A stretch of DNA of 64,000 nucleotides from Ixodes scapularis (taxonomy: Eukaryota > Arthropoda > Arachnida > Ixodida > Ixodidae): contig NW_024609949.1 in assembly GCF_016920785.2 (NCBI RefSeq), positions 1-64,000 of the forward strand. The letters are read 5' to 3'. Of the stretch, positions 12,355-24,756 are shown piece after piece. A program made the translations under genes and the position numbers. How positions within the stretch are numbered: position 1 is the first letter of the stretch; the number at the start of each line of letters is the position of its first letter. The notes beneath the pieces are model-generated. The model made no database searches and was not told where the DNA came from. It saw only the letters and a list, made by a program, of their open reading frames with translations.

Positions 12355-13135
12355 ACCGTATTTACTCGAAAATAGGTCGAACCCTATTTATTGGATCCAC
12401 CCAGAACAAAAAAAAAAAAAAAAGAATTGAAATATTGGTCGATCTTTTTTTTTATTTTTAAGAACAGGGGAAATTTTGGGCAAAAGAAAGAAAAAAACCT
12501 TTATTTGCATCACTCTCAGCTAAATCACGGGGCGATGCCAAACACTTCATCACCGTCAGAACTTCTGGACATGTTATCATCGTCCCAAGCTTCGTCAGCT
12601 GGGTAGACATCCTCGCAAATTCGCAGCAATACTTCACTGACACCGTTGTAAAATGACGACAAGAAACGAAAAAAGGTGCGAAGCGACGGAAGACAAACTA
12701 CAAAGACGCAAGCAAAGCCGCCGTGTCGCCATGAGCAACACGCGAGCCGAGCCGCCTCAAGCAACTAACAAAAATAACATTTTTTTTTTTTTGTGCGCGT
12801 TTGCGAGGATGGAGGGTAAAGTGCATGGCGCATCGCGTTCCTCTCCTTACCCGTTGCCCAGCAAGGGGAACGCTAGAGGCGCGATGTCGAAATGGGACGC
12901 CCGACCGGCCACCGCGGGCGGCGAGCCATTTCGGCAACCAAAAGCTTTTTGAAACAATCAGCGGCGCGGCTCTACGGCAACGCCGGCTCGGTGACTCGAT
13001 AGCTTCATGCCTCCGGTAGGGTCGCAAAATTTGGTCGCGAATGTAGGTGTCGAAATTCTTTAGTCACGATTTCCGAGAAGAAAAAAAAAAAAAAAAGAAA
13101 AGAAAAAAGGTCGACTTATATTCGGATAAACACGG
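12355..13135. mobile_element. pogo/Tigger-like DNA element (~780 bp), decayed
   Basis: The left end (ACCGTATTTACTCGAAAATA) and the complement of the right end (CCGTGTTTATCCGAATATAA) form inverted termini, each followed by a poly-A/T stretch. On the minus strand, about 12525-12650 encodes a short acidic tail (ending in Asp/Ser-rich residues and DEVFG) that resembles the C-terminus of pogo/Tigger DDE transposases. The rest of the transposase is absent, so this is a deletion derivative. Family assignment rests on termini and that tail only. Confidence 0.5.
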
Positions 13136-13600
13136 CAGTCCGCCGCGCGACGAGACACACATTATGAAAGCGATTGGTGCGAGCGACCAAGGCGATGAGC
13201 GACGTTTTCTAGAAGCCCAAGAACCGAGCGGCGCAAGCAGCGAGAGTGAGAAATCTTCGGCGCTCGGCGCCAGCTCTCGTAGCTTCTCGCCGTCGCTCGT
13301 CTCGTTGATCACTATATTGCTAACATGCCGTTCAAAAAGGCGCTCTAAGTGCTTACCATTGAATGGGACCAGCCTCGCTTCCAACCGTAACCAGTCTTTT
13401 TTTTTTTCTTAGCCGCCCAGGTAGAAGTTAACATCGTACATACACCGTTTTCAAGCATGGCTCCTTGTTCATTGCTCGATTTACATTTTCGGCAAATGAC
13501 CGCAATGAAGCACAATTATTCTAGTTCAAAATTGTCACGAACACTTGGCACGCATGCTTATACTGTAGCGCACCTAACGTAATTTAAAAGTAGAACGAAA
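13136..13600. other. No clear gene
   Basis: GC-moderate sequence with overlapping short frames on both strands and no supported start, motif or splice structure. Copy 2 equivalent is 27599-28070. Confidence 0.3.
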
Positions 13601-14770
13601 ACGGGACGAGATTCGCTTACCGTTTCACGGATCCTAGGCCTAACGGCCGTACTTGGAAGTCGCCTGCGGTCCGGCGATCGGACGAGTCGAGCCGGCCTGA
13701 CGCAGGCTGACCACGCCTGGTTGAACTATGAGAGGTGCCGTCCAGTTGAGAGCCAGAGACGCAGTAGAAACGGACCGCAAAACATCTGTCCCGTAACCGT
13801 AAACGAGCCAACGAACCCCCACACCGCTCTATCTTCGCCATCTCCGCGACGACCGGAAGTGGAAGCCGCGAAGCTAGAAAACCCGCGGCAGCGGAAGCCA
13901 CTGGGCGGAAGCTTTAAGTTTCGGTTTCGCTTTTCTCCAACGCAGGCTACGGTCGCTACGGTTTCGGGCTGGTGGGTTTGTCGGGTTTGTGGCTGGCTGC
14001 GACGACGCGAGGGGCCACGAAAAGACGCCAAGTTGGCCGAGTACGAGTCACGGCCCACGATACGAGCAACGGGCCGTTTGCCGCTGTCGACCGGCGATGA
14101 GGTATCCGCGGCTTGGTGTCACGATCGGTTTGTTGCCGTGCACGTTGACTCAAAGCTCGAAGTTATGCAGTTCCGTTCCGGCACCAGCCGCACCACGTTT
14201 TCCGGTGCATCGCACGTGGAGGCCTTTCGACGCATTCAGTGAACGTAAAGATCGTGCCCGCTGTCTTCGGTGCTGTGGAAGAAGTTGGGAGACGGAAGGC
14301 GTTTAGGACTCCAGGCCGGGCCGCCGGTTCACTCTGAACGAGAGGCGACGTGTGTGTGCACGCTTTGAGGAAGCCTCCGCGTTTCGCCGCGCTAGACCTC
14401 GCCGATCGCGACCAGACCAACCGGACCCCGAGTCCGAGAGTCTCTTGCGGAGCCAGGAACTGCACCGAGGTAGGAGCTGCTCGTTCTGCGCTACCATGCA
14501 GTGCTCTACAGTGCTCGGAGCTCTCGGTGTCATTCGTGCTTGCACCGAAGCCTTTGTGACCCCTTCGGACGCGCAAGTCGTACTTCGCAAAGGTTTGGAC
14601 GGGGCCGCCCTCACCGAGCAGCTCCGCTATATTCCGCTTACTTATGATCGCAATAAAAGCTTGCGTTCTCGGGAAAAAAATTGCGGGACCGCTCTCCGCG
14701 CCGCCGACGAGGTTGGCCGCCGCCATGTTCTCAGCTGTTCACTCGCTCCCGCAGCGAGCGCCTTCCAATA
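13600..14770 (-). promoter_or_regulatory. CpG-island-like promoter region
   Basis: This block is markedly richer in G+C and CG dinucleotides than its surroundings. It contains an ETS-type site (CCGGAAGT, 13853-13860) directly upstream of a minus-strand ATG at 13841. It also holds a YY1-type motif overlapping another minus-strand ATG (AACATGGCGGC, complement of 14719-14729). Several long frames overlap on both strands, as GC-rich DNA often allows. I cannot tell which, if any, is translated. Confidence 0.4.
14719..14729 (-). promoter_or_regulatory. YY1-type motif overlapping an ATG
   Basis: On the minus strand the bases read AACATGGCGGC, an exact match to the known start-codon-overlapping YY1 consensus. 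The frame opens MAAANLVGG and stays open for 187 codons, but no homologue is recognised. A second such motif (AAGATGGCGGT) lies on the plus strand at 14954-14964. Confidence 0.35.
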
Positions 14771-15269
14771 ATCCTCCCCGTTCCAAAATGCGATGCGCTT
14801 TGCGCATTATGCCGTTTACATGACCGCATATTGAATGCGGCAACTGGATTCAATACGACTAAGTCGCATTAGTGTAAACGTGGCTTATGTTCTTTTTCGA
14901 CATGTATGGTGTATGTAACGATAGCGGTGGTGAACGATGGACGTTTTTGTTGGAAGATGGCGGTCGTCTTTCTGCATGTATGATTTGGTTATACCGGTGG
15001 TCCCGTGGTATAAGCGTTTTGTTGGAACGACGGCAGTAGCCTACGTCATCGGACGCAAAATCATACCAGCCACACCGAATCATATCGACAAGCAAAGTGG
15101 CTGCCAGTATAGACAGACCCGGAGCCATAGCGGTGCCGGTATCTCCAGTTATGCAGAACGCCAAACCAAAGTAGCTGCATGCGTAACACAAAGAAATTAC
15201 GTTGGTGTCATACCAGAACTGTACAAGCAGCAGGTTTGTTTCTTGTACGTTTTTCCAATAGGGGAGTAA
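14771..15269. other. Degenerate repeat, no gene
   Basis: Around 14810-14880 the sequence contains inverted pieces (CCGTTTACATG and GTGTAAACG), suggesting a small MITE. The remainder shows no supported feature. Copy 2 equivalent is 30955-31446. Confidence 0.3.
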
Positions 15270-15475
15270 TATGGCCAGGCGTACGTAGTATAGGGACCTA
15301 GTCGTAACGATCAGTCAGATAATTAAATACAATTTGTTAATTAACTTTTTAATTAGTGAAAATGAAACTATGGTTTCTATTGGAAACTTGCTGAGTCACT
15401 GAAAACCACAAAATCAACTCTTTTTAGAAGGATATAATGCAGGGGTAGCATTTTACGCGTTCTGTAAAAATGCTT

Positions 15476-15700
15476 TATTTGGACGAGTTTCTAGGTTTCA
15501 GTTTCTTATCAGAGCTCATCTTTGCGCCCACGGTCCTGTTCCCCAGGGGCTTAGACGCGCAACACACGTGCGCCTTGCTTCCCTCCATCCTACGAGGGAG
15601 GCGAGGGGGCGGCTTCGCACTGCGGCCACCGGGCAGCAGGACCGTAGGTGCAAAGATGCGCTCTGGTAAGAAACCGAAGTCTGGAAACGCGTCCAAATTG
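15476..15700. mobile_element. Short foldback (MITE-like) element, copy 2
   Basis: Same element as at 1029-1253, carried along by the large duplication with essentially no change. Confidence 0.6.
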
Positions 15701-17034
15701 ACCATTCTTTTAGAACACCATAAAATGCTGCTCTTGTCTTATATCTTCACAAAGAAAATTGATTTAGTGTGTTTTGATGATGCTTAGAAGTTTCTAATTG
15801 GAACCATGGGTCCATTTTCACTGATTAAAAATTTCAGGAACATACTATACTTAGAGAGAGGCTGAAGCGGTTTTGTATTTGAGAAAACACTTTTAAATCT
15901 TCTTCATTTGACCTCCAGAATCTCATATATCAAAATTATTTGCTAATTTAATTAATCGAGGCTGCATAGAGTCATTTTTAAAGCGCTTTGAAAGCACTTC
16001 CCTAGGGAGCGACGTCACAAGAGCAGCTTTCAAAATCTTTGTTCACGCATCTTCAGTGCCTATGAAAGCTATGCACGCACATGCTATTTTTTAAAGGGAC
16101 AGAAAAATGTGTCACGACTGGTGCCAATGCGGGAGAATATACCTAGAAAACTTGCGACTGGACGCGGGGCCCTTAAGCGACATACACTTGGCGGCTGAAA
16201 GGTCTTCTTACGATGTCACTATTATAGGATGTTTTTTTGTGTTTTCTCACGTTTAGTTATATCTTTGTGGAAAACGAACGGGATATTCAGATTCGCGGGA
16301 TAAAACCACGCGAGAATGAACCTCCATCTAGTTTTCTGAAAGAAGTCTGGCACATCTCTGTAATAAGCCGACTGATCATTACAAATTGGCCTTTTATACT
16401 ATGCCGCCCTGGCCATATAATTCACGTGTACAGACTGCGTAAATGTAGCTTTTACGGCTTTTTTAAAAAAAATCTGTAAAATATACAAAAAAACACTCTG
16501 TAGAATGTCCCCCAATACAATATGATTGTATGGTTCCTTTCCCGCTTGCATTGTTCAAGAAAGACTTGTGGATATCCAGCGTTTCATTGGAATGCTGGAT
16601 GTCAATAAGTCTCTACATCAGTGAGTGGTTTCAAACAATTATGATGTTTGCACACCAGTAAGCTCTCATCCGAGGCTCACCAGGAGCACTAAGAGCAGAG
16701 GCAAAATGTCGTGACCTGGTAAATTTGGTTGCAGGTATTTATTTTTAGAAGAACTGCATGCAGCAAAGCTTAACTTTGCTCAAAAGAAGATAATTAAAAA
16801 TTCAATACTGAAGAATGGTGTCCCTTGAGCTGTCAGACCAAACTCCCACTCTCGTCACTCAGGAGTTCCTAACTTGTGCGTAGAGGATCAGCACAGCCCA
16901 GATTTGTGCTGCAAGCGCACCTGCAATATAAAAGTTGAAAAAACATGAGATGAAATATGAGACGTTTACAATTCTCTGTAATGAGAAAATACAGTACAGC
17001 TCTCGAAGAGGAAGATGGGAGGGTATGCCCCTCC

Positions 17035-17385
17035 TTCCCCTCCCCTCCTCCTCTTCTGCTCCCTCCCATTTAGGGGGAAATTTCCCCACTAAATTTAGCG
17101 GGTTAAGTTTCCCAATAAATTTAGCGCGGAAATTGATGTCACATGACCTCAACACAAATGCAGTTTTTCCGCTAAAAGTAGCGGGGAAAATGACGTCGCA
17201 TGACCGTGTCACGTCATCCATAAAAACACTCAGTTTCTCAGCTAGACTTAGCGGAAATATTAACGTCACATGACCACAACATTAATTCAATTTCCTGCCA
17301 AGTTTAGTTGGGCGGTTACGCCGACAGCGACGCCGCGAAACGCGGAAACGGGTGCTAATAGCTGCGCTAAAAACTAAATGCATCA
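17035..17385. repeat. Repeat with TTAGCGGG and CACATGACC motifs, copy 2
   Basis: Counterpart of 2585-2935 in the second large unit. Confidence 0.6.
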
Positions 17386-17923
17386 GGTGAAATAAAGTGA
17401 ACATTAGATATACTGTAAGAAAAAGGAGAATCTAAGATACCGTTCTCAGATCCTTCCTTTTGTCCGTTCTCAAATGTTTTGATATCAAGAAATGTTTATC
17501 TCTTTATTCATACCCAGAGAACCCCTCCCAGTTTCAGCATGAATGCAATAAATCAATGCAGACTAGACCTAGTAAACTATAATGCACATGAAAATGAATG
17601 TTTGCCACATAGTCATGTATCAGTCAGTGGCTCAGATCTCAAAATACATTTGTGTTGAGGAACATTCTTGAATAAAACTTCTGGGCTTCGAATTCAACAG
17701 TTTGTACTTCCATAAGGAACACTGTATGGCACTGATTTTTTTTGTTTTTTGTGACACATCAGAAGCAGCACAACACTGTCATCCTTGCATACCTAACAAG
17801 AATTTGTATTTTTTTTTAGCATGGCATGTGCTATTCTAATGCCCATACAGCCTCCTTTCACAAAATTTCCTTTGTATAGCTTTTTATTGGTTCTTATTTA
17901 GCTCGCACGACAGATTCGGTACC

Positions 17924-18136
17924 TTGAATTCTCACTCGGCATCAACAGTTTTATATATTAATGTAATAGCGAAAGACAAGATGTATGGACTTGAGTATGG
18001 TTCAACAAGCACAGATGTTGAGAAAAGTACTGAGGAAAACTCAAATGTCAAAATAAAAATAAGCTGGAATGTGGATACAATTATGGACATGGTCATGAAT
18101 ACACTTAGCAGATTCAATATAAAGAATATGTGTTAG
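17924..18136 (+). CDS. Exon-like open frame, second large unit (half A)
   Basis: Same as 3474-3686 with identical translation. Confidence 0.25.
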   Translation: MNSHSASTVLYINVIAKDKMYGLEYGSTSTDVEKSTEENSNVKIKISWNVDTIMDMVMNTLSRFNIKNMC

Positions 18137-18815
18137 ACGCACTCTCAAAGAAACCTGTTGCATCATTATTCATTCAAATTACTTTGCAGAACCCAGCGCT
18201 GCAGTCTCGGGTGCGAGTTCGCTGAATAAGTCTACTGAAAATGAGTGTAGACGGAAAAAGCAGTTTGATCTGCGATAATGAGCATTACATAAGTGACATG
18301 TCATTATTACTGTTACAGTGCCGAATGTTCCAAACTGTCAGTCGCATCATTCTGTGAATTCCCTCCGTACATTACAGGGTTTGGCTCTTTCGAATGCTTT
18401 GCGAGAAAAATGATGAACTGGAAATATCTAGAGTAGTTCTAGAAAAACTATTTCCAGAATCTTATCTCAGCATCGCAAAGAATATAAAAAGTTTCTAAAG
18501 ACAAGGTTAGTGCAGGAGTTGAATAAACTAAATACTTTGTTTTTCGAAACCATCTTGCCGTAGTAAACGTATGAAGTTCCCCTAGGTAGAGCTAGTCATT
18601 ACGGATAATTGTGCCCATTGCATACCATAAAAATTTAATTTGCGACCTACAATATTTACAAACTCAATTAACTCTGAATAAGTGGACCACTTGGCATTAA
18701 AGATTGGCCTCACCATGACTGTCTGCCAACATCTACATAATAATTTTCATGAACCTATGTATTTCAAGAAAATATTTGGTGCGAGCTGCTTAAAACACAA
18801 TAGCACTTTTTAACA

Positions 18816-19506
18816 AGTGCTGATTGTTGGGCAAGTTCGTACGGTACGTTAGAAAACATAATTGCGCTTTAAAGACGGGGACATAGGAAGGACAGACACC
18901 ACCGAGTGCTAACTTTCAACTGATTTAATTCAAGAACCTCAGCGTAAAAACACACTGCGTCACCGCACCACATCTCAACCAATCCGTGGCCCTGCCACGG
19001 ACCGCAAGTACGCCAACTCCTTATCCGCCAAGTCAATTGACGCCACACTGACACAACACGTGCCAGAACTATTTATAGCATCAGCCTCCATAATCTCTCT
19101 AACAGTCATATCTTTGTGCCTAGCAAGAACAGTAGACAAAGCAAATAATGGTTTGCACTCGCAGTGATGATCTGTCGTGTCACTGTCATGATTGCGGGTG
19201 CAAACAATTATTTGCTTCGTCTACTGTTCTTGAGAGGCACAAAGATAGGACTGTTAGCGAGATTATGGAGGCTGACACTATAAATAGTTCCGGCACAAGT
19301 TGTGTCAGTATGGCGTCAATTGACTTGGCGGATAAGGAGTTGGCGTACTTGTGGTCCGTGGCAGAACGGATTGGTTGAGATGTGGTGCGGTGACAAAGTC
19401 CGTTTCTACGCTGAGGTTCTTGAATTAAATCAGTTGAATGTTAGCGCTCTGTTGTGTCTGTCCTTCCTATGTCCCCGTCTTCCAAGCGCAATCTTGTTTT
19501 CTACCA
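18816..19506. mobile_element. Foldback transposable element, copy 2
   Basis: Same insertion as 4366-5053, at the same site and with the same flanking duplication (18804-18815 and 19507-19518). The insertion therefore predates the large tandem duplication. Confidence 0.8.
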
Positions 19507-20483
19507 CACTTTTTAACACTAATAGAAAGCCTGTAGTGGGCCACAACTTAAGCAGTTTCCCTTCATTATGAAGAGCAATTACACATATGTGAACCAGGAA
19601 TATAGGCCTGCACTGAATTTTTTTCTTAAGCTGAACGTGCTATGCTCTGTTTACTGTATAAATCTTTGCAGAGCTGACAATGAGCAAGTTCCTGTTTTTT
19701 TATATTTCACATGTCCCGACTGCTGGGTGTGGTAGGGACATAAGATTGATGACACCAACGAAACACAATAATTATTTTAAGAATTTGTTTGGGTAAAGCA
19801 CAAACAAGGCGATCTGCGGGAAGTTATTTCTGTGACACCGTCGAACCTACATCCGCGGGCTTTAAGTTCACATGTTAATCATGTCTGCAGACTCCTTTTT
19901 GTAATTGGAACTCCATCCAACCCAAGATTTGAATATTTTTTTGCATTTTAGGCTTAGTAGTGCTTTTGCTGTTCTAGTAATAGGTAAGAAAAATGCTTAT
20001 TTCAAGTGGCATACCTAACACCTGGTGGCACGAGGACTCCCCTGTCGTGACGCTGATCGAAAGTCATAGGCAGGGAGATACTGCGATGCTCTTGTTGCTG
20101 GGATTATCTCCCCCATGGTCCTGGCCAGACCACAGAAAAAGATTGAGTCCAAGCTTGTGGCCACTAGGATCTCCAGATCTTGAGGCGCCCAAGTAGCTGA
20201 AAATAAAAACAAATCACAATCAAGTACTTGGCAGAGCTACATTAGAATGGCTAGCATATTCTTTCGTGATCAGCACATAGATCCTCTTATTTTAGTCATA
20301 GTCACCCCCCAGGACAAGGCCACGTAGGCGTTAAAATGATGGGTACCGAATTAAGGCGAATTATCAAATGCATTCATTTAACCCTCTTTCGCCCCAACCT
20401 GAGAGACTTCCGTCAAATATTCACATTCAACTGTAAAGACTACAAATAAAACTACTACTGCAATGCAGAGCCGTATAGTCTGT

Positions 20484-22832
20484 TCTCAAATGTTTTGATT
20501 TTAAGAAATGTTTATATCTTTATTCATACCCAGAGAACCCCTCCCAGTTTCAGCATGAATGCAATAAATCAATGCAGACTAGACCTTGTAAACTATAATG
20601 CACATGAAAATGAATGTGCGCCACATAGTCATGTATGAGTCAGTGGCTCAGATCTCTAAATACATTTGTATTGAGGAACATTCTTGAATAAAACTTCTGG
20701 GCTTTGAATTCAACAGTTTGTACTTCCATAAGGAACACTGTATGGCACTGATTTTTGTTGTGACACATCAGAAATAGCACAGCAGTGTCATCCTTGCATA
20801 CCTAACAAGAATTTGTTTTTTTTTTTAGCATGGCATGTGCTATTCTAGTGCTTATACAGCTTCCTTTAACAAAATTTCCTTTGTAGAGCTTTTTATTGGT
20901 TCTTATTTAACTCGCACGACAGATTCGGTACCTTGAATTCTCACTCGGCATCAACAGTTTTATATATTGATGTATTAGTGAAAGACAAGATGTATGGTCT
21001 TGAGTACGGCACAACAAGCACAGATGTTGAGAAAAGTACTGAAGAAAACTCAAATGTCAAAATAAAAATAAGCTGGAATGTGGATACAATTAAGGACATG
21101 GTCATGAATACAGTAGCAGATACAATATAAAGAATATGTGTTAGACGCACGCTCAAAAGAAACCTGTTGCATCTATATTCATGCAAATTACTTCGCAGAA
21201 CCCAGCGCTGCAGTCTCGGGTGCGAGTTCGCTGAATAAGTCCACTGAAAATGAGTGCAGACGGAAAAAGCAGTTTGATCTGCGACAATGAGCATTACATA
21301 GGCAAGTGACATGTCATTGTTACTGTTACAGTGCCAAATTTTTCAAACTGCCAGTCGCATCATTCTGGAATTCCATCCGTATATTACAGGGTTTGGCTCT
21401 CTCGAATGTTTTGCGAGAAAAATTATCAACTGGAAATGTCTAGCGTAGTTCTAGAAAAACTACTTCCAGAATCCTAACTCAGCATCGTAAAGAATATAAA
21501 AAGTTTCTAGAGAGAAGGTTAGTGCAGGAGTTGAATAAACTAAATACTTAGTTTTGCGAAACCATCTTGCCGTAGTAAACATATAAAGTTCCCCTAGGTA
21601 GAGCTAGTCATTACGGATGATTGTGCCCATTGCATACCATAAAAAGTTAATTTGAACCTACAATATTTACAGACTCAACCAACTCTGAATAAGTGGAACA
21701 CTTGGCACTAAAGATTGGTCTCACCATGACTGTCTGCAAACATCCACATAATAATTTCCATAAACCTATGCATTTCAAGAAAATATTTGGAGCGAGCTGT
21801 TTAAACTGCCATAACACTTTTTAAAACTAATAGAAAGCCTGTAGTGAGCCACAACTTAAGCAGTTTTTACTTCATTATGAAGGGCAGTAACAAATATGTG
21901 AACCTTAAAACTAGGCCTGCACTGAATTGCTTTCTTAAGGTGAACGTGCTATGCTCGGTTCAATATATTATCTTTGCAGAGCTGACAATGTGCAAGTTCC
22001 CATTTTTTTATATTTCACATCTCCCGACTGCTGGGTGGGGTAGGTACATAAGATTGATGACACCAACGTAACAAAATGATTATTTTAAGAATTTGTTTGG
22101 GTATAGCACTAGCGAAGCCATCTGCGGGAAGTTATTTCTGCGACTCCGTCGAACCTACATCCGTGGGCTTTAAGTTCACATGTGAATCATGTCTGCAGAC
22201 GCCTTTTTGTAATTGGAACTCCATCCAACCCGAGATTTGAATGTTTTTTGCATTTTAGGCTTAGTAGTGCTTTTGCTGTTTCACTTCAACAAGAGGTAAG
22301 AATGCTTATTTCGAGTAGCATACCTAACACTTGATGGCATGAGGACTCCCTTGTCGTGATGCTAATCGAAAGTCACAGGCAGGGAGATACTGTGATGCTC
22401 TTGTTGCTGGGATTACCTCCCCCATGGTCCTGGCCGGACCACAGAAGATTGAGTCCAAGCTTGTGGCCACTAGGATCTCCAGATCTTGAGGCACCCAAGT
22501 AGCTGGAAATAAAAACAAATCACAATCAAGTACTTGGCAGAGCTACATTAGAATGGCTAGCATATTCTTTCGTGATCAGCACATAGATCCTTTTGTTTTT
22601 ATACTTTGTACGTGCACCTATTAAAAAACTGCTCCTTCACAGCCACAGTCATAGACACACCCCAGGACAAGGCCACACAGGCCTTGAAATGATGGGTACC
22701 GAATTAAGGCGAATGATCAAATGCATTCATTTAACCCTCTTTCACCCCAACCAGGGAGATTTCTGTCAAATATTCACATTTAACTCTAAAGACTATAAAA
22801 AAAACTACTACAGCAATGCAGAGCCGTATAGT
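20484..22832. repeat. Internal tandem duplication, half B (copy 2)
   Basis: Counterpart of 6033-8371, again without the foldback insertion. Confidence 0.85.
20933..21130 (+). CDS. Exon-like open frame, second large unit (half B)
   Basis: Counterpart of 6482-6679 with three or so residue changes. Confidence 0.2.
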   Translation: MNSHSASTVLYIDVLVKDKMYGLEYGTTSTDVEKSTEENSNVKIKISWNVDTIKDMVMNTVADTI

Positions 22833-24604
22833 GGGAGAGTTTAACCAGTGGGTGTTGTGACAAACGTGACGGAGAGGAGGAAAAGGAGGAGAGCGCCGAA
22901 GGAGGGAAAGAGGAGGCAGCAAAAAGGAGACGACCGCTATTTTGACGCAACGCTGTTGGCGCGAAGCACTGCTGAAGCTATGTGTCGTCTGCTACTGGCT
23001 TAATTGATTTTTGCCTTTATAAAACTTTGCGTTTAAACATGAAGAAACTTCTTTCTTTAGGTTTTTAAGCCACCGAGGAATAACACTGTATTATTTTATT
23101 GCATAGCCTGCCAAATAAAAGCAAAGGGCAGGTGTCTGGATAGAAAGAGTTTAGTTGGCGCACCAAGAGGCTAACCAATAAAAATGGGTACCACTCTGCG
23201 CAGAATGCCTAAAAAGCGTGCATCTCTACTTGACACTAACAGCGGCACACACTATCTATTTTACTGACTAAAGGGTACTAGATCATTATTTTCAGCTAAC
23301 TAGTCAAAACAGACAACGGCTAAAAAAAAAAAGCAATGGCAAAACCAACAATCGAATTCGCCTGCTCTCCAGTAGCACGACATCTATAGAAGGCAGACCT
23401 GCAGAATGAACAAGCAGTCTAAAGAAAAGTATGTCCCATGTATAATTTGTTTCCATGCTGCAAAGCAAGTGCTGGAAAGAGGTTTCACGACATTAACAAA
23501 ATTTCTTGCAATCAGTTGAGAACAAGTTAGAGCAGTGAACTTGTCCTTGCCCTTGGCATAACGTTGTTGCCCATGGAAACTCAAATAAATTTGTGAATAA
23601 AAACAAAAAAAGCCTAACCTTCATAAAAAAAAATCTAACTTTCGCAAAGAAAAGTTATCTTGAACAAAATATGCGGGATACAGTTGTACAGCATCCATTT
23701 TTGTGCTGAACCAATTTTGAGGCAAATCTGCAACAATGAAAAGAAAACGCCCGAGTACAATTAAGGGAAAGACAGAAAGGATGCATACCTACAACAAAAA
23801 AATTTAGAACGACCACGGGCAGGAACCTCTGTTGAGGCTCTCGGAGTGACTCCCTGCAATGGGCCTGCGAAGACCAGAGAACAAGATCGGTCAGAGCTTG
23901 CAGCCATAAGGTGCTTCATACCATGAAGTTTCAGAAGTAGCTGCACTTGGAAGCAAAGTGCATTTCATTTCTCTGCAGAATGGAGAGTTTAATAGCTAGT
24001 ATGCATTCATAAGGTGATACAGTCACGAATGCAGATTTTTCAATGCAGCACTATATCACCAAATTGTTAACCGTGCCGGGCAACACTAAAAACCGGGAGC
24101 ATTATTCCAAACTATCTCAGTTTAAAGTTAACCACGGCAGAAGCTGCAAGCCATGTGACCTTCTAGTTGGATGCCATGGTACGTCGAGCTTATAATCATG
24201 TCTCACACTGTTTTTGCTGCAATGGCTTGTAGTGTCAAAAGTGGTCCAGCTTAAAAGAGATGCAAAGTATAGACGTTTGTGAGTGGGGCCCTGACCTAGT
24301 CTTCAGCTACATTGCGAGGTAGGATGTTCCAACCGGGATGTTTGCTGCCTGTAACCACACGACCAGCTTGTGCACAGCGATCGCTCGAGCCGAGTACATG
24401 TCCTCGACAGTGCCATTATTTGACAAGCAGTTTTATGAATGTTAAACATGACTGACTTGCAGAGAGACTGCATCTCAACGACTAATGACTTGGGATACCT
24501 AACTGAATACTGATATATTAACTGAATGCAAAACAAATTACCTGGCAGGCATTAAATTTATCAACAGGGTGGGTTGACTCCCCATTAAGTTGGAGTCGAT
24601 GCGT

Positions 24605-24756
24605 CAGGCACGTAGCCAGGATTTTCTTTCAGGGGGGGGCCCCCTCATGACAAAACGCTGTATGAGGGGGAGGGGGGAGAGGAGGACCCATGCAAAATGG
24701 CAGATATCGGGGGGGGGGGGGCGGGCCTCATAAGCTTCCCCCTGGCTACGTGCCTG
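24605..24756. mobile_element. hAT-type MITE, copy 2
   Basis: Same element and same 8 bp duplication (24597-24604 and 24757-24764). It differs only in the length of an internal G-run. Confidence 0.85.

Larger units (their letters stand above)
820..15269. repeat. Large tandem unit, copy 1 (~14.45 kb)
   Basis: From about 823 the sequence is repeated head to tail from 15270 with an offset of 14447. The offset drifts to about 14466 by 13.6 kb through small indels, then jumps to 16184 because copy 2 holds an extra 1718 bp. Substitutions are sparse along the whole length. Copy 1 ends at about 15262, where copy 2 starts with only a few bases of shared sequence at the junction. It could be a true segmental duplication or two unmerged haplotypes placed in series by the assembler. 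Confidence 0.9.
17468..20479. repeat. Internal tandem duplication, half A (copy 2)
   Basis: Counterpart of 3019-6030, again carrying the foldback insertion. Confidence 0.85.

Noticed and set aside
13721..14771. Several long overlapping frames on both strands (up to 187 codons)
   Set aside because: GC-rich DNA lacks stop codons by chance. The frames overlap heavily in different phases, show no recognisable motif and are duplicated exactly in copy 2, so conservation is not informative.
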